Shown piece by piece: positions 1 through 6,790 of a stretch of DNA of 13,378 nucleotides (within the stretch, counting starts at the first letter, position 1; each line of letters starts with the position of its first letter). The stretch comes from JAVBOD01 sp031551045 (GTDB taxonomy: Bacteria > Bacteroidota > Bacteroidia > Bacteroidales > UBA932). The stretch covers positions 1-13,378 of the forward strand of contig JAVBOD010000101.1 of the NCBI GenBank assembly GCA_031551045.1, given 5' to 3'. The position numbers and the translations under genes are program-made. The notes beneath the pieces were generated by a model that saw nothing but the letters and a program-made list of their open reading frames with translations, did no database searches and was not told the origin of the DNA.

Positions 1-291
1 ACCAAGCAGTATAAGCAATTCAAAGGATTGAAAACGGAAAGTTTGCGCGACAATATGACTAACCTTGAGTTAGTTTTGAACATGCTTGCCGAGGCGTCCA
101 CTACCGAAATTTCAAAAGAGAAAAAACCAAAAACACTTGTGGAAAATGCCAAGGTCGCCCAACAAGGCGGTTCCGTGGCTGCTGCTGCCCGTAAGAAACT
201 GGAACTGGAAACAGGCAAAAAAGTGGTTTCAAAACTGAATGCCAAAAATCTGAAAGCAATTGAAGGTGGAAAAGATATTATAAATGATTAA
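1..291 (+). CDS. dinD: DNA damage-inducible protein D (DinD), C-terminal part only
   Basis: This is an open reading frame entering from the left edge; only the last 96 residues are visible. They match what I recall of the C-terminus of E. coli DinD: a KGLKxExLRDxMTxLEL stretch (about residues 8-23 of the visible part), then LAEASTTEI, then a basic tail with AQQGGSVAAAARKKLE and TGKKVV. In E. coli, dinD is an SOS gene and its product is reported to inhibit RecA-mediated strand exchange by acting on RecA filaments. The promoter and any LexA box lie outside the window, so SOS control cannot be checked here. The stop codon (TAA, 289-291) overlaps by 8 nt the start of the truncated alkylation-repair gene (ATG at 284), so the two are probably transcribed together. 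Family assignment is fairly sure; function in this organism is inferred. Confidence 0.85.
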   Translation, partial: TKQYKQFKGLKTESLRDNMTNLELVLNMLAEASTTEISKEKKPKTLVENAKVAQQGGSVAAAARKKLELETGKKVVSKLNAKNLKAIEGGKDIIND

Positions 292-690
292 GATGAAAAC
301 AATTCTCGAACAAATCCGGCTGGAACTGAAAAACAGTGTAGATGAAAAAACACAAAATACGGCACAAAATTTTTTCAAAGAAGAAATCAAAGCCTACGGC
401 GTAAAAGTTCCTGTTGTCAATAAAATCGGCAAAGAGTTTTTCAAAGAAATCAAAGGTAATTCCAAAGCAGAGATATTCGCTTTGTGTGAAGAACTGTGGA
501 TGTCGGGCTATCTGGAAGAATCGTTTATTGCCTGCAATTGGTCTTACGCCTTGCATAAACAATACGAAGAGGCCGATTTTGAAACGTTTGAGCGTTGGGT
601 ACAAAACTATGTGGACAACTGGGCTTCATGCGATAGCTTGTGCAACCACACCATCGGCGAGTTTGTCGAAATGTTTCCCGAATATATTTC
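275..690 (+). repeat. Left arm of a 416-bp inverted repeat (AlkD-like 5' half)
   Basis: Aligns without gaps to the reverse complement of 1015-1430. I count 19 mismatches in 416 positions (about 95% identity). Differences cluster at the ends (5 in the first 30 nt, 6 in the last 66 nt); the core of about 320 nt has 8, all at synonymous third codon positions. The arm begins just upstream of the start codon inside dinD and ends where the truncated gene loses homology. Confidence 0.95.
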
Positions 691-700
691 AGTGTTGTAA
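284..700 (+). pseudogene. Truncated AlkD-like DNA alkylation repair gene (5' half only)
   Basis: Encodes 138 residues nearly identical to residues 1-137 of the complete gene on the opposite strand (stop at 705, start at 1421), then ends after Ser-Val-Leu with TAA at 698-700. It keeps the N-terminal HEAT-like helices and the W113-x3-D117 pair, which corresponds to W109/D113 of Bacillus cereus AlkD. It lacks the region with the catalytic-site arginine (R150/R151 of the full copy) and everything C-terminal, so it should not be an active glycosylase on its own. The ATG at 284 is chosen because it aligns exactly with the start of the full copy; it lies inside the dinD stop region. The stop is 4 bp from the convergent stop of the full copy. 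It is either a dead duplication or the silent arm of an invertible gene. Confidence 0.85.
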
Positions 701-1014
701 ACAGCTACTTTTTCATGGCTTCCGCTCGCATTTCCGGTGGCATTTTTTCAATAGCATACCGTAATGCTGTCCGCGGCATGGTGGCTTTGTTTTTCATAAC
801 AAAGTCGAATACTGCTGCCCGATGCGCTTCGCTGGCGGCTTTGAGCATCCAACCGTAGCCTTTCTGTACCAAATCGTCTTTATCATGAAGTAGCGTAGTG
901 GCGATTTCAAAAATATCTTCCAGAAATAAACCTTTGCGGGCGGGAATAATCAACGTAACCGCGGCCGCCCGACGCGCCCAACGGTTAGCGGATGTCGCCC
1001 ATGCTTTCAATCGG
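691..1014. other. 324-bp unique centre between inverted repeat arms
   Basis: In the present orientation its right part encodes the C-terminal half of the AlkD-like protein on the - strand (stop TAG at 705-707). Its left edge (691-700) supplies the short Ser-Val-Leu-stop tail of the + strand copy. Flipping the segment by recombination between the arms would put the complete gene on the + strand (predicted 284-1000) and end the - strand copy after 138 codons (predicted stop at 1005-1007). This prediction follows from coordinates only; inversion itself is not shown. Confidence 0.6.
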
Positions 1015-1421
1015 GAAATATATCGGGGAAACATTTCGACAAACTCGCCGACGGTGTGGTTGCACAACGTATCGCACGAAGCCCAGTTGTCCACATAGTT
1101 TTGTACCCAACGCTCAAACGTTTCAAAATCGGCTTCTTCGTATTGTTTATGCAAGGCGTAAGACCAGTTGCAGGCAATAAACGATTCTTCCAGATAGCCC
1201 GACATCCACAGTTCTTCGCACAAAGCGAATATCTCTGCTTTGGAATTCCCTTTGATTTCTTTGAAAAATTCTTTACCGATTTTATTGACAACAGGAACTT
1301 TTACACCGTAGGCTTTGATTTCTTCTTTGAAAAAATTTTGCGCCGTATTTTGTGTTTTTTCATCTACACTGTTTTTCAGTTCCAGCCGGATTTGTTCGAG
1401 GATTGTTTTCGTCTTGCTCAT
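705..1421 (-). CDS. DNA alkylation repair protein (AlkD-like, HEAT-repeat glycosylase)
   Basis: A 238-residue protein of the PF08713 DNA alkylation repair family; B. cereus AlkD is 237 residues. AlkD-type enzymes remove positively charged alkylated bases (for example N3-methyladenine and N7-methylguanine) and wrap DNA with a superhelix of HEAT-like repeats. Visible active-site residues are W113 and D117 in the DNWASCD stretch, and R150/R151 in RWARRAAAV, matching W109, D113 and R148 of AlkD. No signal peptide; expected cytoplasmic. The ATG at 1421 is well placed and conserved in the truncated copy. About 200 bp separate it from the upstream gene on the same strand (stop at 1622), so it probably has its own promoter, although I found no clear TAnnTTTG box there. 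Its first half is duplicated in inverted orientation at 275-690. Confidence 0.9.
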   Translation of the reverse strand: MSKTKTILEQIRLELKNSVDEKTQNTAQNFFKEEIKAYGVKVPVVNKIGKEFFKEIKGNSKAEIFALCEELWMSGYLEESFIACNWSYALHKQYEEADFETFERWVQNYVDNWASCDTLCNHTVGEFVEMFPRYISRLKAWATSANRWARRAAAVTLIIPARKGLFLEDIFEIATTLLHDKDDLVQKGYGWMLKAASEAHRAAVFDFVMKNKATMPRTALRYAIEKMPPEMRAEAMKK

Positions 1422-1430
1422 TTACAATAT
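1015..1430 (-). repeat. Right arm of the 416-bp inverted repeat
   Basis: Reverse-complement partner of 275-690. It covers the first 136 codons of the complete AlkD-like gene plus 9 nt upstream of its start codon. Equal arm length with no indels, long uninterrupted identical stretches and a short spacer make it a plausible substrate for homologous recombination. Confidence 0.95.
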
Positions 1431-1621
1431 TCCCTTTTGTAAAACTTGTCATCGGATGATTGCAATTTTAGTTGGTCTCAAATTGTAACCAGCTCATTTT
1501 CTTCTTCTTTTGGGCTATTTTTAGCGCTTTTCAATAACGGTTCGGAGGTCGTTTTCTCGTTTCTATTTTAGGATATAGAATAAATCATCTGTAAAGTTTT
1601 TCAGAACAAGACAACATCTCT

Positions 1622-2191
1622 TTATTTTCCTTGTCGCCAGCGGCGTATCGTATTATTGCTGCCGGATGATGGAAAAATTCCGTGTTGCACCGAACGTACA
1701 TCCGATATTACATAAAAAGCCTTATCGTCATAGGATGCTATAAGCTGCTCGGCTTGCTTTCCGTTTTTGCGGTTTACAACGGTTTCTACTATATGCACAT
1801 TTCCCGCAACACCTTCGCCGATAGCGCTGGTAGCCCCGTAATTGTGCTTATTCAGCATACTAACTAGTTCGCCGCCATCTTTCTTCGTAAATATACGTAT
1901 GAGTTGTGTCCCGAGTGCTAAACGCTCTTCTACCAGCATTCCTACAAAACTACCTGTTGCATAACCGGCAGCATATGCTATATAACAGATAATATCGTTT
2001 TGGCTTGATTCTAAAATTCTACTGATTACGATAATCCAAATAAAGACTTCCACAAAACCAAACAGTGGCGCCAAGTACTTTTTGCCTTTCGAAATAAAGA
2101 TGATACGCAATGTCCCTAATGTTACATCGCAAATACGAGCGAAGAATACAAAAAAAGGAAGTAGAGGATAAGCAAATAAAGCTTCGAACAT
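1622..2191 (-). CDS. UPF0316 / DUF2179 (DUF5698) family membrane protein
   Basis: A 189-residue protein with three predicted transmembrane helices at about residues 8-32, 39-58 and 67-88, the second half of the DUF5698-type region, followed by a soluble C-terminal domain of the DUF2179 type (about 100-170) containing a glycine-rich GATSAIGEGVAGN stretch. The length fits the family (about 170-200 residues; Bacillus YebE is a relative). The biochemical role is unknown; related soluble DUF2179 domains occur at the end of YitT-type membrane proteins. It is expected in the inner membrane with the C-terminal domain in the cytoplasm. It lies downstream of slyD but behind a terminator, and has its own candidate -7 box (TATATTTG, 2219-2226), so it is probably a separate transcript. 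Family assignment is good; function is not known. Confidence 0.85.
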   Translation of the reverse strand: MFEALFAYPLLPFFVFFARICDVTLGTLRIIFISKGKKYLAPLFGFVEVFIWIIVISRILESSQNDIICYIAYAAGYATGSFVGMLVEERLALGTQLIRIFTKKDGGELVSMLNKHNYGATSAIGEGVAGNVHIVETVVNRKNGKQAEQLIASYDDKAFYVISDVRSVQHGIFPSSGSNNTIRRWRQGK

Positions 2192-2218
2192 AATGATAGA
2201 TTTTAAAAAACAATGCTA

Positions 2219-2226
2219 CAAATATA
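2219..2226 (-). promoter_or_regulatory. Candidate Bacteroidetes -7 box for the DUF2179 gene
   Basis: TATATTTG read on the - strand fits TAnnTTTG exactly and lies 27 bp before the start codon at 2191. No good -33 TTTG sits at the expected 19-21 nt distance, because that position falls inside the terminator stem of the preceding gene. A -7 box alone is moderate evidence. Confidence 0.45.
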
Positions 2227-2232
2227 AATAAA

Positions 2233-2255
2233 AAAAGCAGCAAATCGCTGCTTTT
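2233..2255 (-). terminator. Rho-independent terminator of slyD
   Basis: A 9-bp perfect stem (AAAAGCAGC / GCTGCTTTT) with a 5-nt loop lies 12 bp after the slyD stop. On the - strand it is followed by a T-rich run. It separates slyD from the DUF2179 gene. Confidence 0.85.
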
Positions 2256-2267
2256 ATTTGGTACTTA

Positions 2268-2795
2268 TTAGTTGCAACCTTCACAGCCGGAAGAACAACC
2301 GCCTCCGCAGCCACCTTTTTCACCGTATAATCCAAGTTGAATTTCTTGCTCTGTAGCGTCCCGTACAGCCACTACCGTGCCGTTGAAATGTAAATCTTCG
2401 CCAGCTAACGGATGATTGAAATCCATTATTACACTGTCTTCCAAAATATCAGCTACACTGCCATTCAAGCGGTTTCCCATGTTATCGCTCATCGGAATAA
2501 CATTTCCGACGGTCAATAAACCTTCTTCGATGGCACCATCTACTTCGAATATATTTTTGGGTAATTCAACGAGAGCTTCCGGATTTATTTCTCCATAACC
2601 ATCAATGGCGGCTAAGTCAAATTCAAAAGCATCTCCAACAGATTTACCTGCAATGTTTTCTTCAAATTTTGGCAATAAATAACCGGCGCCAAAAATAAAT
2701 TGCATCGGTTTCTCCGGTTTTACGGTTTCTATTGTTTCACCATCTACTACGAGCGTATAGCTCAACGATACGACCTTGTTTTGTTCTATTTTCAT
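2268..2795 (-). CDS. slyD: SlyD-like FKBP-type peptidyl-prolyl cis-trans isomerase
   Basis: A 175-residue SlyD-type isomerase and chaperone, expected in the cytoplasm. The FKBP halves are visible at about residues 1-70 and 128-150 (FGAGYLLPKFEENIAG; MDFNHPLAGEDLHF), with an insert-in-flap chaperone domain between them (about 72-127). SlyD proteins catalyse proline isomerisation and bind metals through a variable C-terminal tail. Here the tail is short and rich in Gly and Cys, with C163, C167, C171 and C174 and no histidine, unlike the long His-rich tail of E. coli SlyD, so a role in nickel delivery is less certain. The ATG at 2795 starts a typical N-terminus. A terminator follows at 2233-2255. 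A candidate promoter lies at 2820-2850, divergent from that of the hexosaminidase gene. Confidence 0.92.
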   Translation of the reverse strand: MKIEQNKVVSLSYTLVVDGETIETVKPEKPMQFIFGAGYLLPKFEENIAGKSVGDAFEFDLAAIDGYGEINPEALVELPKNIFEVDGAIEEGLLTVGNVIPMSDNMGNRLNGSVADILEDSVIMDFNHPLAGEDLHFNGTVVAVRDATEQEIQLGLYGEKGGCGGGCSSGCEGCN

Positions 2796-2819
2796 GAAAT
2801 ATCAATTGTTAATCTTATG

Positions 2820-2850
2820 CAAAGAACGGATATATAATTGATATTACAAA
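2820..2850 (-). promoter_or_regulatory. Candidate slyD promoter
   Basis: On the - strand a TTTG (2847-2850) is followed after 19 nt by GTTCTTTG (2820-2827). The TTTG halves fit the Bacteroidetes consensus in sequence and spacing, but the TA of the -7 box is not matched. It lies 25 bp before the slyD start. Confidence 0.4.
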
Positions 2851-2866
2851 AATTTACTAAAAAATA

Positions 2867-2898
2867 TTTGTCATTTTCGGAAAAAAAACGTACCTTTG
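2867..2898 (+). promoter_or_regulatory. Bacteroidetes-type promoter of the amino-sugar cluster
   Basis: TTTG at 2867-2870, a 20-nt spacer, then TACCTTTG at 2891-2898: a full match to the TTTG / TAnnTTTG primary promoter. Transcription would start a few bases downstream, leaving a leader of roughly 20 nt before the ATG at 2923. It also rules out the possible TTG start at 2896, which lies inside the -7 box. Confidence 0.85.
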
Positions 2899-2922
2899 AA
2901 AAATAAGTTGAAACCTGTATTT

Positions 2923-4785
2923 ATGAAAAAATCAATTATTTTATTAGCATTAGTAATGGTGGCTTTTTCCTGTCGCCATGAAGAAAAAACAATTAGCATA
3001 ATTCCGCAACCATCTTCTATTATCAAGCACGACGGTAGTTTTGTAATAGATCCGACAGTGGTTGTTTTAACCGAAAAAGATAATAAGGAAGCGCATACTA
3101 TTGCTAAACTCTTTATAGAACAGTTTTCAAAATCCAGCGGCATGCAATTAAATTGCATAGATGACAGTTTGAAATCTACCGGTAAAATTATTCACCTTGT
3201 GCGGGCCGATATGCAGCCGGAAGCCTATAGCTTATCTGTAACAAAAAAAATTATTACGATAAAAGCAGGTAGCGAAGCCGGTTGGTTTTATGGCATACAA
3301 ACCTTGATGCAATTGGCTCCTCCCGAAATATTTAGCCAGACAAAAACATCGCCTAAACTGTGGGATATTCCATGCGTGGAAATTAATGATGCTCCGCGTT
3401 TTGCCTATAGGGGGCATATGTTAGATGTTTGCCGCCATATATTTCCCGTTTCATTTCTGAAAAAATATATTGATTTGATGGCTATGCATAAAATCAATCG
3501 TTTTCATTGGCACCTGACCGACGATCAAGGTTGGCGTATCGAAATAAAAAAATATCCGAAACTGACGGAGGTAGGATCGATTCGGAAAAAGACGCTGAAA
3601 GGCCGCTATCAAAAACCTTTTGTTTATGATGAAACGCCTTATGGCGGCTTCTATACACAGGATGAAATACGCGAAGTGGTGGCTTATGCCGCCGAAAGAT
3701 ATATTACGGTAATCCCCGAAATTGAGATGCCGGGGCATGCTACCGCCGCTTTAACGGCTTATCCCGAATTAGGTTGCACCGGCGGGCCGTACGAAGTATG
3801 GGGCTTGTGGGGTGTGAATGACGAAGTATTCTGTGCCGGCAACGACAAGGTATTTGAACTGCTGGAAGGGGTATTGGAAGAAGTAATCGAATTATTTCCA
3901 TCGGAACTTATTCATATTGGCGGTGACGAATGCCCTAAAGTACGCTGGGAGAAATGCAAAAAATGTCAAGCCCGCATACGAAAAGAACATTTAAAAAATG
4001 AGCATGAATTGCAAAGTTATTTCATCCGCCGTATTGAGAAATTTGTCAACAGCAAAGGCCGTAGAATTATAGGTTTTGATGAAATTCTAGAAGGAGGCTT
4101 AGCTCCTAATGCAACGGTAATGTCGTGGCGTGGCAACGACGGCGGCGTGGCTGCTGCAAAATCAGGGCACGATGCTGTGATGGTGCCCACTTCCCATTTG
4201 TATATCGACTATTACCAAGGAGACCCTGCTACAGAGCCTTTGGCTATCGGAGGTTATGTTCCCATACAGCGTGTATATAGCTACGAACCGGTGCCGGAGG
4301 TGTTGACCGCAGAGGAGGCGAAACACATTATTGGGACGCAAGCGAACCTTTGGACCGAATATATTCCTGAGCCTGAAAAAGTAGAATATATGGCATATCC
4401 TCGTTTATGTGCCTTGAGCGAAATAGCTTGGAGTGCGAAAGAAAATAAGGAATGGGTTGATTTTGCTAATCGTTTGGTATTTCATTTGAATAGATTGAAC
4501 TATAGGAATGTAAACTATGCCCGGAATATATTCGATGTAGAGGCAAGCATGACCGGTGCAAAAGACAGCGTATGTATTACCTTGGGCTCGCCTATTCATA
4601 ATACGGAAATACGCTATACGTTGGATGTCGAAAATCCTTCTCCGGAATGGAAACATTACGAGCAGCCCATTAAGATAACCGAGCCTACGAAAATTAAAGC
4701 AGGGGTTTATAAAAATCGGGAATTAATGGGAAAAGTGACGGAACATACTTTCGATCCGGCTAAAATAGACAAGAAGAAAAAATAA
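2923..4785 (+). CDS. Beta-N-acetylhexosaminidase, GH20 lipoprotein
   Basis: A 620-residue lipoprotein. The signal peptide MKKSIILLALVMVAFSC ends in a lipobox with C17 as the lipidated residue; RHEEK after it is charged and could act as a surface-export signal. Domains in order: GH20b-type N-terminal domain (about 20-160), GH20 catalytic TIM barrel (about 165-520) with HWHLTDDQGWR near 195-205 and the catalytic D335-E336 pair in HIGGDE, then a small C-terminal beta domain resembling chitobiase C-terminal/Fn3-associated modules (about 541-615). GH20 enzymes remove terminal GlcNAc or GalNAc from oligosaccharides or glycoproteins by substrate-assisted catalysis. The ATG at 2923 gives a clean signal peptide and follows a strong promoter; an upstream TTG overlaps that promoter. 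The next gene begins 23 bp after the stop, so it is likely the first gene of an operon. It is probably surface-exposed or periplasmic. Confidence 0.95.
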   Translation: MKKSIILLALVMVAFSCRHEEKTISIIPQPSSIIKHDGSFVIDPTVVVLTEKDNKEAHTIAKLFIEQFSKSSGMQLNCIDDSLKSTGKIIHLVRADMQPEAYSLSVTKKIITIKAGSEAGWFYGIQTLMQLAPPEIFSQTKTSPKLWDIPCVEINDAPRFAYRGHMLDVCRHIFPVSFLKKYIDLMAMHKINRFHWHLTDDQGWRIEIKKYPKLTEVGSIRKKTLKGRYQKPFVYDETPYGGFYTQDEIREVVAYAAERYITVIPEIEMPGHATAALTAYPELGCTGGPYEVWGLWGVNDEVFCAGNDKVFELLEGVLEEVIELFPSELIHIGGDECPKVRWEKCKKCQARIRKEHLKNEHELQSYFIRRIEKFVNSKGRRIIGFDEILEGGLAPNATVMSWRGNDGGVAAAKSGHDAVMVPTSHLYIDYYQGDPATEPLAIGGYVPIQRVYSYEPVPEVLTAEEAKHIIGTQANLWTEYIPEPEKVEYMAYPRLCALSEIAWSAKENKEWVDFANRLVFHLNRLNYRNVNYARNIFDVEASMTGAKDSVCITLGSPIHNTEIRYTLDVENPSPEWKHYEQPIKITEPTKIKAGVYKNRELMGKVTEHTFDPAKIDKKKK

Positions 4786-4808
4786 ACTGTTGATTGATAT
4801 AAATAATT

Positions 4809-6746
4809 ATGCGTTTACAGAGAAAAAAAGCGGCTGTTGATTATTCGATAGACTTTAGCAAACGATACGAAAAATTGCCGGTGACTATTTTTAAGAGCAC
4901 GGCAGATGCTTCCGGAATCGTAGTTGACGCTATTACGCAATCGATTGCCTTGTCGCAGGCTGAAAACAGGCATTGTGTGCTGGGCTTGTGCGTGGGGTCT
5001 GAGTCTATTGAAATATACGAGGAGTTAGTATGCCGTCATAAAAAGGAAAAACTCAGTTTTGAAAACGTACATGTTTTTTTATTGGATGAATATTTTCCGC
5101 TGGATAGGAATGAGCTGCAAAGCCATTATCGTTTTTTGAAAGAATACTTCTTCGATCATATAGAAATTCCTTCGGAAAATATACATGCTCCCTATAACAT
5201 GCCGAAATCGGAAGTGGCTGCATTCTGTGCTGAGTACGAAGCTCAGATAGAAGAATTAGGTGGTATTGATATTATGCTGCTGAGCGACATGGGATTTAAT
5301 GAACCGGGCTCTCCCTATAATTCTCCTACACGCCTCATTACGCTTAACTATTCTTCTCGCGTAGCGGCGGCCAGTGATTTTTACGGAATTAGCAATGTGC
5401 CGCATCATGCTATTACGATGGGAGTGGGGACTATTCTTGCTGCCCGGCAAATTTTCTTTTTAGCATGGGGCGAAGGAAAAGCCAAAGCAGTGCAGCAGAT
5501 AGTAGAAGGCAATGTCCATGAACAAAATCCGGCGTCTTACCTGCAACAACACCAGCATATACAAGTGTTAATTGACGAGGCGGCATCGGAAAAATTAACC
5601 CGTATAAAAACCCCATGGCTTACGGGAACATGTGAATGGACGGATAAATTGGCCCGAAAAGCCGTATTCTGGCTGTGTAGAAAATTGGATAAACCCATTC
5701 TAAAACTGACCGACCGTGACTATAACGATAATGGGATGGGCGATTTGGTTACCGAAAAAGGGCCTTCCAATAAAATAAATATCAAAGTCTTTAACGATTT
5801 GCAACACACGATTACCGGTTGGCCGGGCGGCAAACCCAATGCCGACGACAGCACACGCCCCGAACGCGCGTACCCTTTTCCGAAAAAAGTGGTTGTATTC
5901 AGCCCCCACCCCGACGACGATGTAATTTCTATGGGAGGAACATTGGCGCGCTTATCCGAGCAAGGGCACGAGTTACATGTAGCTTATCAGGTGTCGGGAA
6001 ATATTGCGGTTTTTGATCATGATGCTGTACGTTTTCTCGACTTTGTACGCGATAGCAGCCCGCTGTACGGTTTTCCCGAAAAAGACGCTGAAAAAATATA
6101 CGAAGAAGCCCAATTATCTATTTTACGTAAGCATCCCGGAGAAGTTGACTCGGAGATGATACGGCAGGTAAAAACATCGATACGCAGGGGAGAGGCAAAA
6201 GCAGCGTGCCGCTTTATCAATATTCCGGAAGAGCGCATACACTTTTTGGATATGCCGTTTTATGAAACAGGGACGGTGAAGAAAAAACCGATAGGAGAAG
6301 AAGATGTACAAATTATTGTAGATGTATTGCAAAAGGTGAAGCCTCATCAAATATATGCGGCAGGCGATTTAAGCGATCCTCACGGAACACATCGCGTATG
6401 TTTCATTGCTATTTTAAGAGCATTGGATAAATTAAAAACCGAAGCGTGGCTGAAAGATTGCCGTATATGGCTCTATCGTGGCGCCTGGCAGGAATGGGAT
6501 GTTGCCGATGCCAATATGGCCGTTCCACTGAGCCCTGAAGAGGTCGCCATTAAACGCGAAGCTATTTTCAAACACCAATCACAAAAAGACCGTCCGCTGT
6601 TCCCCGGCTCCGATAGCCGTGAATTTTGGCAACGCGCCGAAGAGCGTAACCATGCAACCGCAGTATTGTATGACAAATTGGGCATGGCGGAATATCAGGC
6701 TATCGAATTATTTGTGAGATACGATGCGAATGATGCGATGTTGTAA
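4809..6746 (+). CDS. nagB: NagB-like glucosamine-6-phosphate deaminase fused to PIG-L/LmbE deacetylase
   Basis: A 645-residue cytoplasmic two-domain protein, a fusion known in Bacteroides and usually about 660 residues. The N-terminal half (about 20-280) is a NagB/6-phosphogluconolactonase fold with D93-E94-Y95, matching the D72 region of E. coli NagB, and GFNEPGS at 162-168. The C-terminal half (about 350-640) is a PIG-L-type zinc deacetylase with H367-P-D-D-D and the H525-x2-H528 motif. NagB converts glucosamine-6-phosphate to fructose-6-phosphate and ammonia; PIG-L enzymes remove N-acetyl groups from GlcNAc-containing molecules. Oddity: before GFNEPGS, relatives carry a Gly-x-Gly-x-x-Gly-His loop with the catalytic His (H143 in E. 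coli); here the segment reads LLSDM and is about five residues shorter, so that His is absent. Deaminase activity is therefore doubtful, while deacetylase residues look intact. It lies 23 bp after the GH20 gene. Confidence 0.88.
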   Translation: MRLQRKKAAVDYSIDFSKRYEKLPVTIFKSTADASGIVVDAITQSIALSQAENRHCVLGLCVGSESIEIYEELVCRHKKEKLSFENVHVFLLDEYFPLDRNELQSHYRFLKEYFFDHIEIPSENIHAPYNMPKSEVAAFCAEYEAQIEELGGIDIMLLSDMGFNEPGSPYNSPTRLITLNYSSRVAAASDFYGISNVPHHAITMGVGTILAARQIFFLAWGEGKAKAVQQIVEGNVHEQNPASYLQQHQHIQVLIDEAASEKLTRIKTPWLTGTCEWTDKLARKAVFWLCRKLDKPILKLTDRDYNDNGMGDLVTEKGPSNKINIKVFNDLQHTITGWPGGKPNADDSTRPERAYPFPKKVVVFSPHPDDDVISMGGTLARLSEQGHELHVAYQVSGNIAVFDHDAVRFLDFVRDSSPLYGFPEKDAEKIYEEAQLSILRKHPGEVDSEMIRQVKTSIRRGEAKAACRFINIPEERIHFLDMPFYETGTVKKKPIGEEDVQIIVDVLQKVKPHQIYAAGDLSDPHGTHRVCFIAILRALDKLKTEAWLKDCRIWLYRGAWQEWDVADANMAVPLSPEEVAIKREAIFKHQSQKDRPLFPGSDSREFWQRAEERNHATAVLYDKLGMAEYQAIELFVRYDANDAML

Positions 6747-6790
6747 ACGTGATGCTTTGATGTTGATATAGATCTCATACCTCCAATATA

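Noticed and set aside
275..1430. Inverted repeat as an assembly fold-back or amplification chimera
   Set aside because: Such artefacts give identical arms. Here the arms differ at 19 of 416 positions by hand count, in a codon-aware pattern, so a real duplication is more likely, though read data would settle it.
1056..1442. 128-codon ORF on the + strand opposite the AlkD-like gene, with a similar 108-codon antisense ORF at 278-604
   Set aside because: Both are antisense shadows of the same coding repeat and look alike only because the arms are homologous. No independent family signal.
1561..1580. Small inverted repeat TTCTAT/ATAGAA in the 1431-1621 spacer
   Set aside because: Only 6 bp, AT-rich, no T-run, not near a start codon; within background expectation.
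1431..1621. Search for a small gene, RNA or strong promoter in this spacer
   Set aside because: No ORF with a family signal and no TTTG/TAnnTTTG pair; the promoter of the AlkD-like gene is presumably here but I cannot place it.
2896..2922. Longer GH20 protein starting at TTG 2896
   Set aside because: The TTG overlaps the -7 promoter box and the extension would spoil the lipoprotein signal peptide; ATG 2923 is clean.
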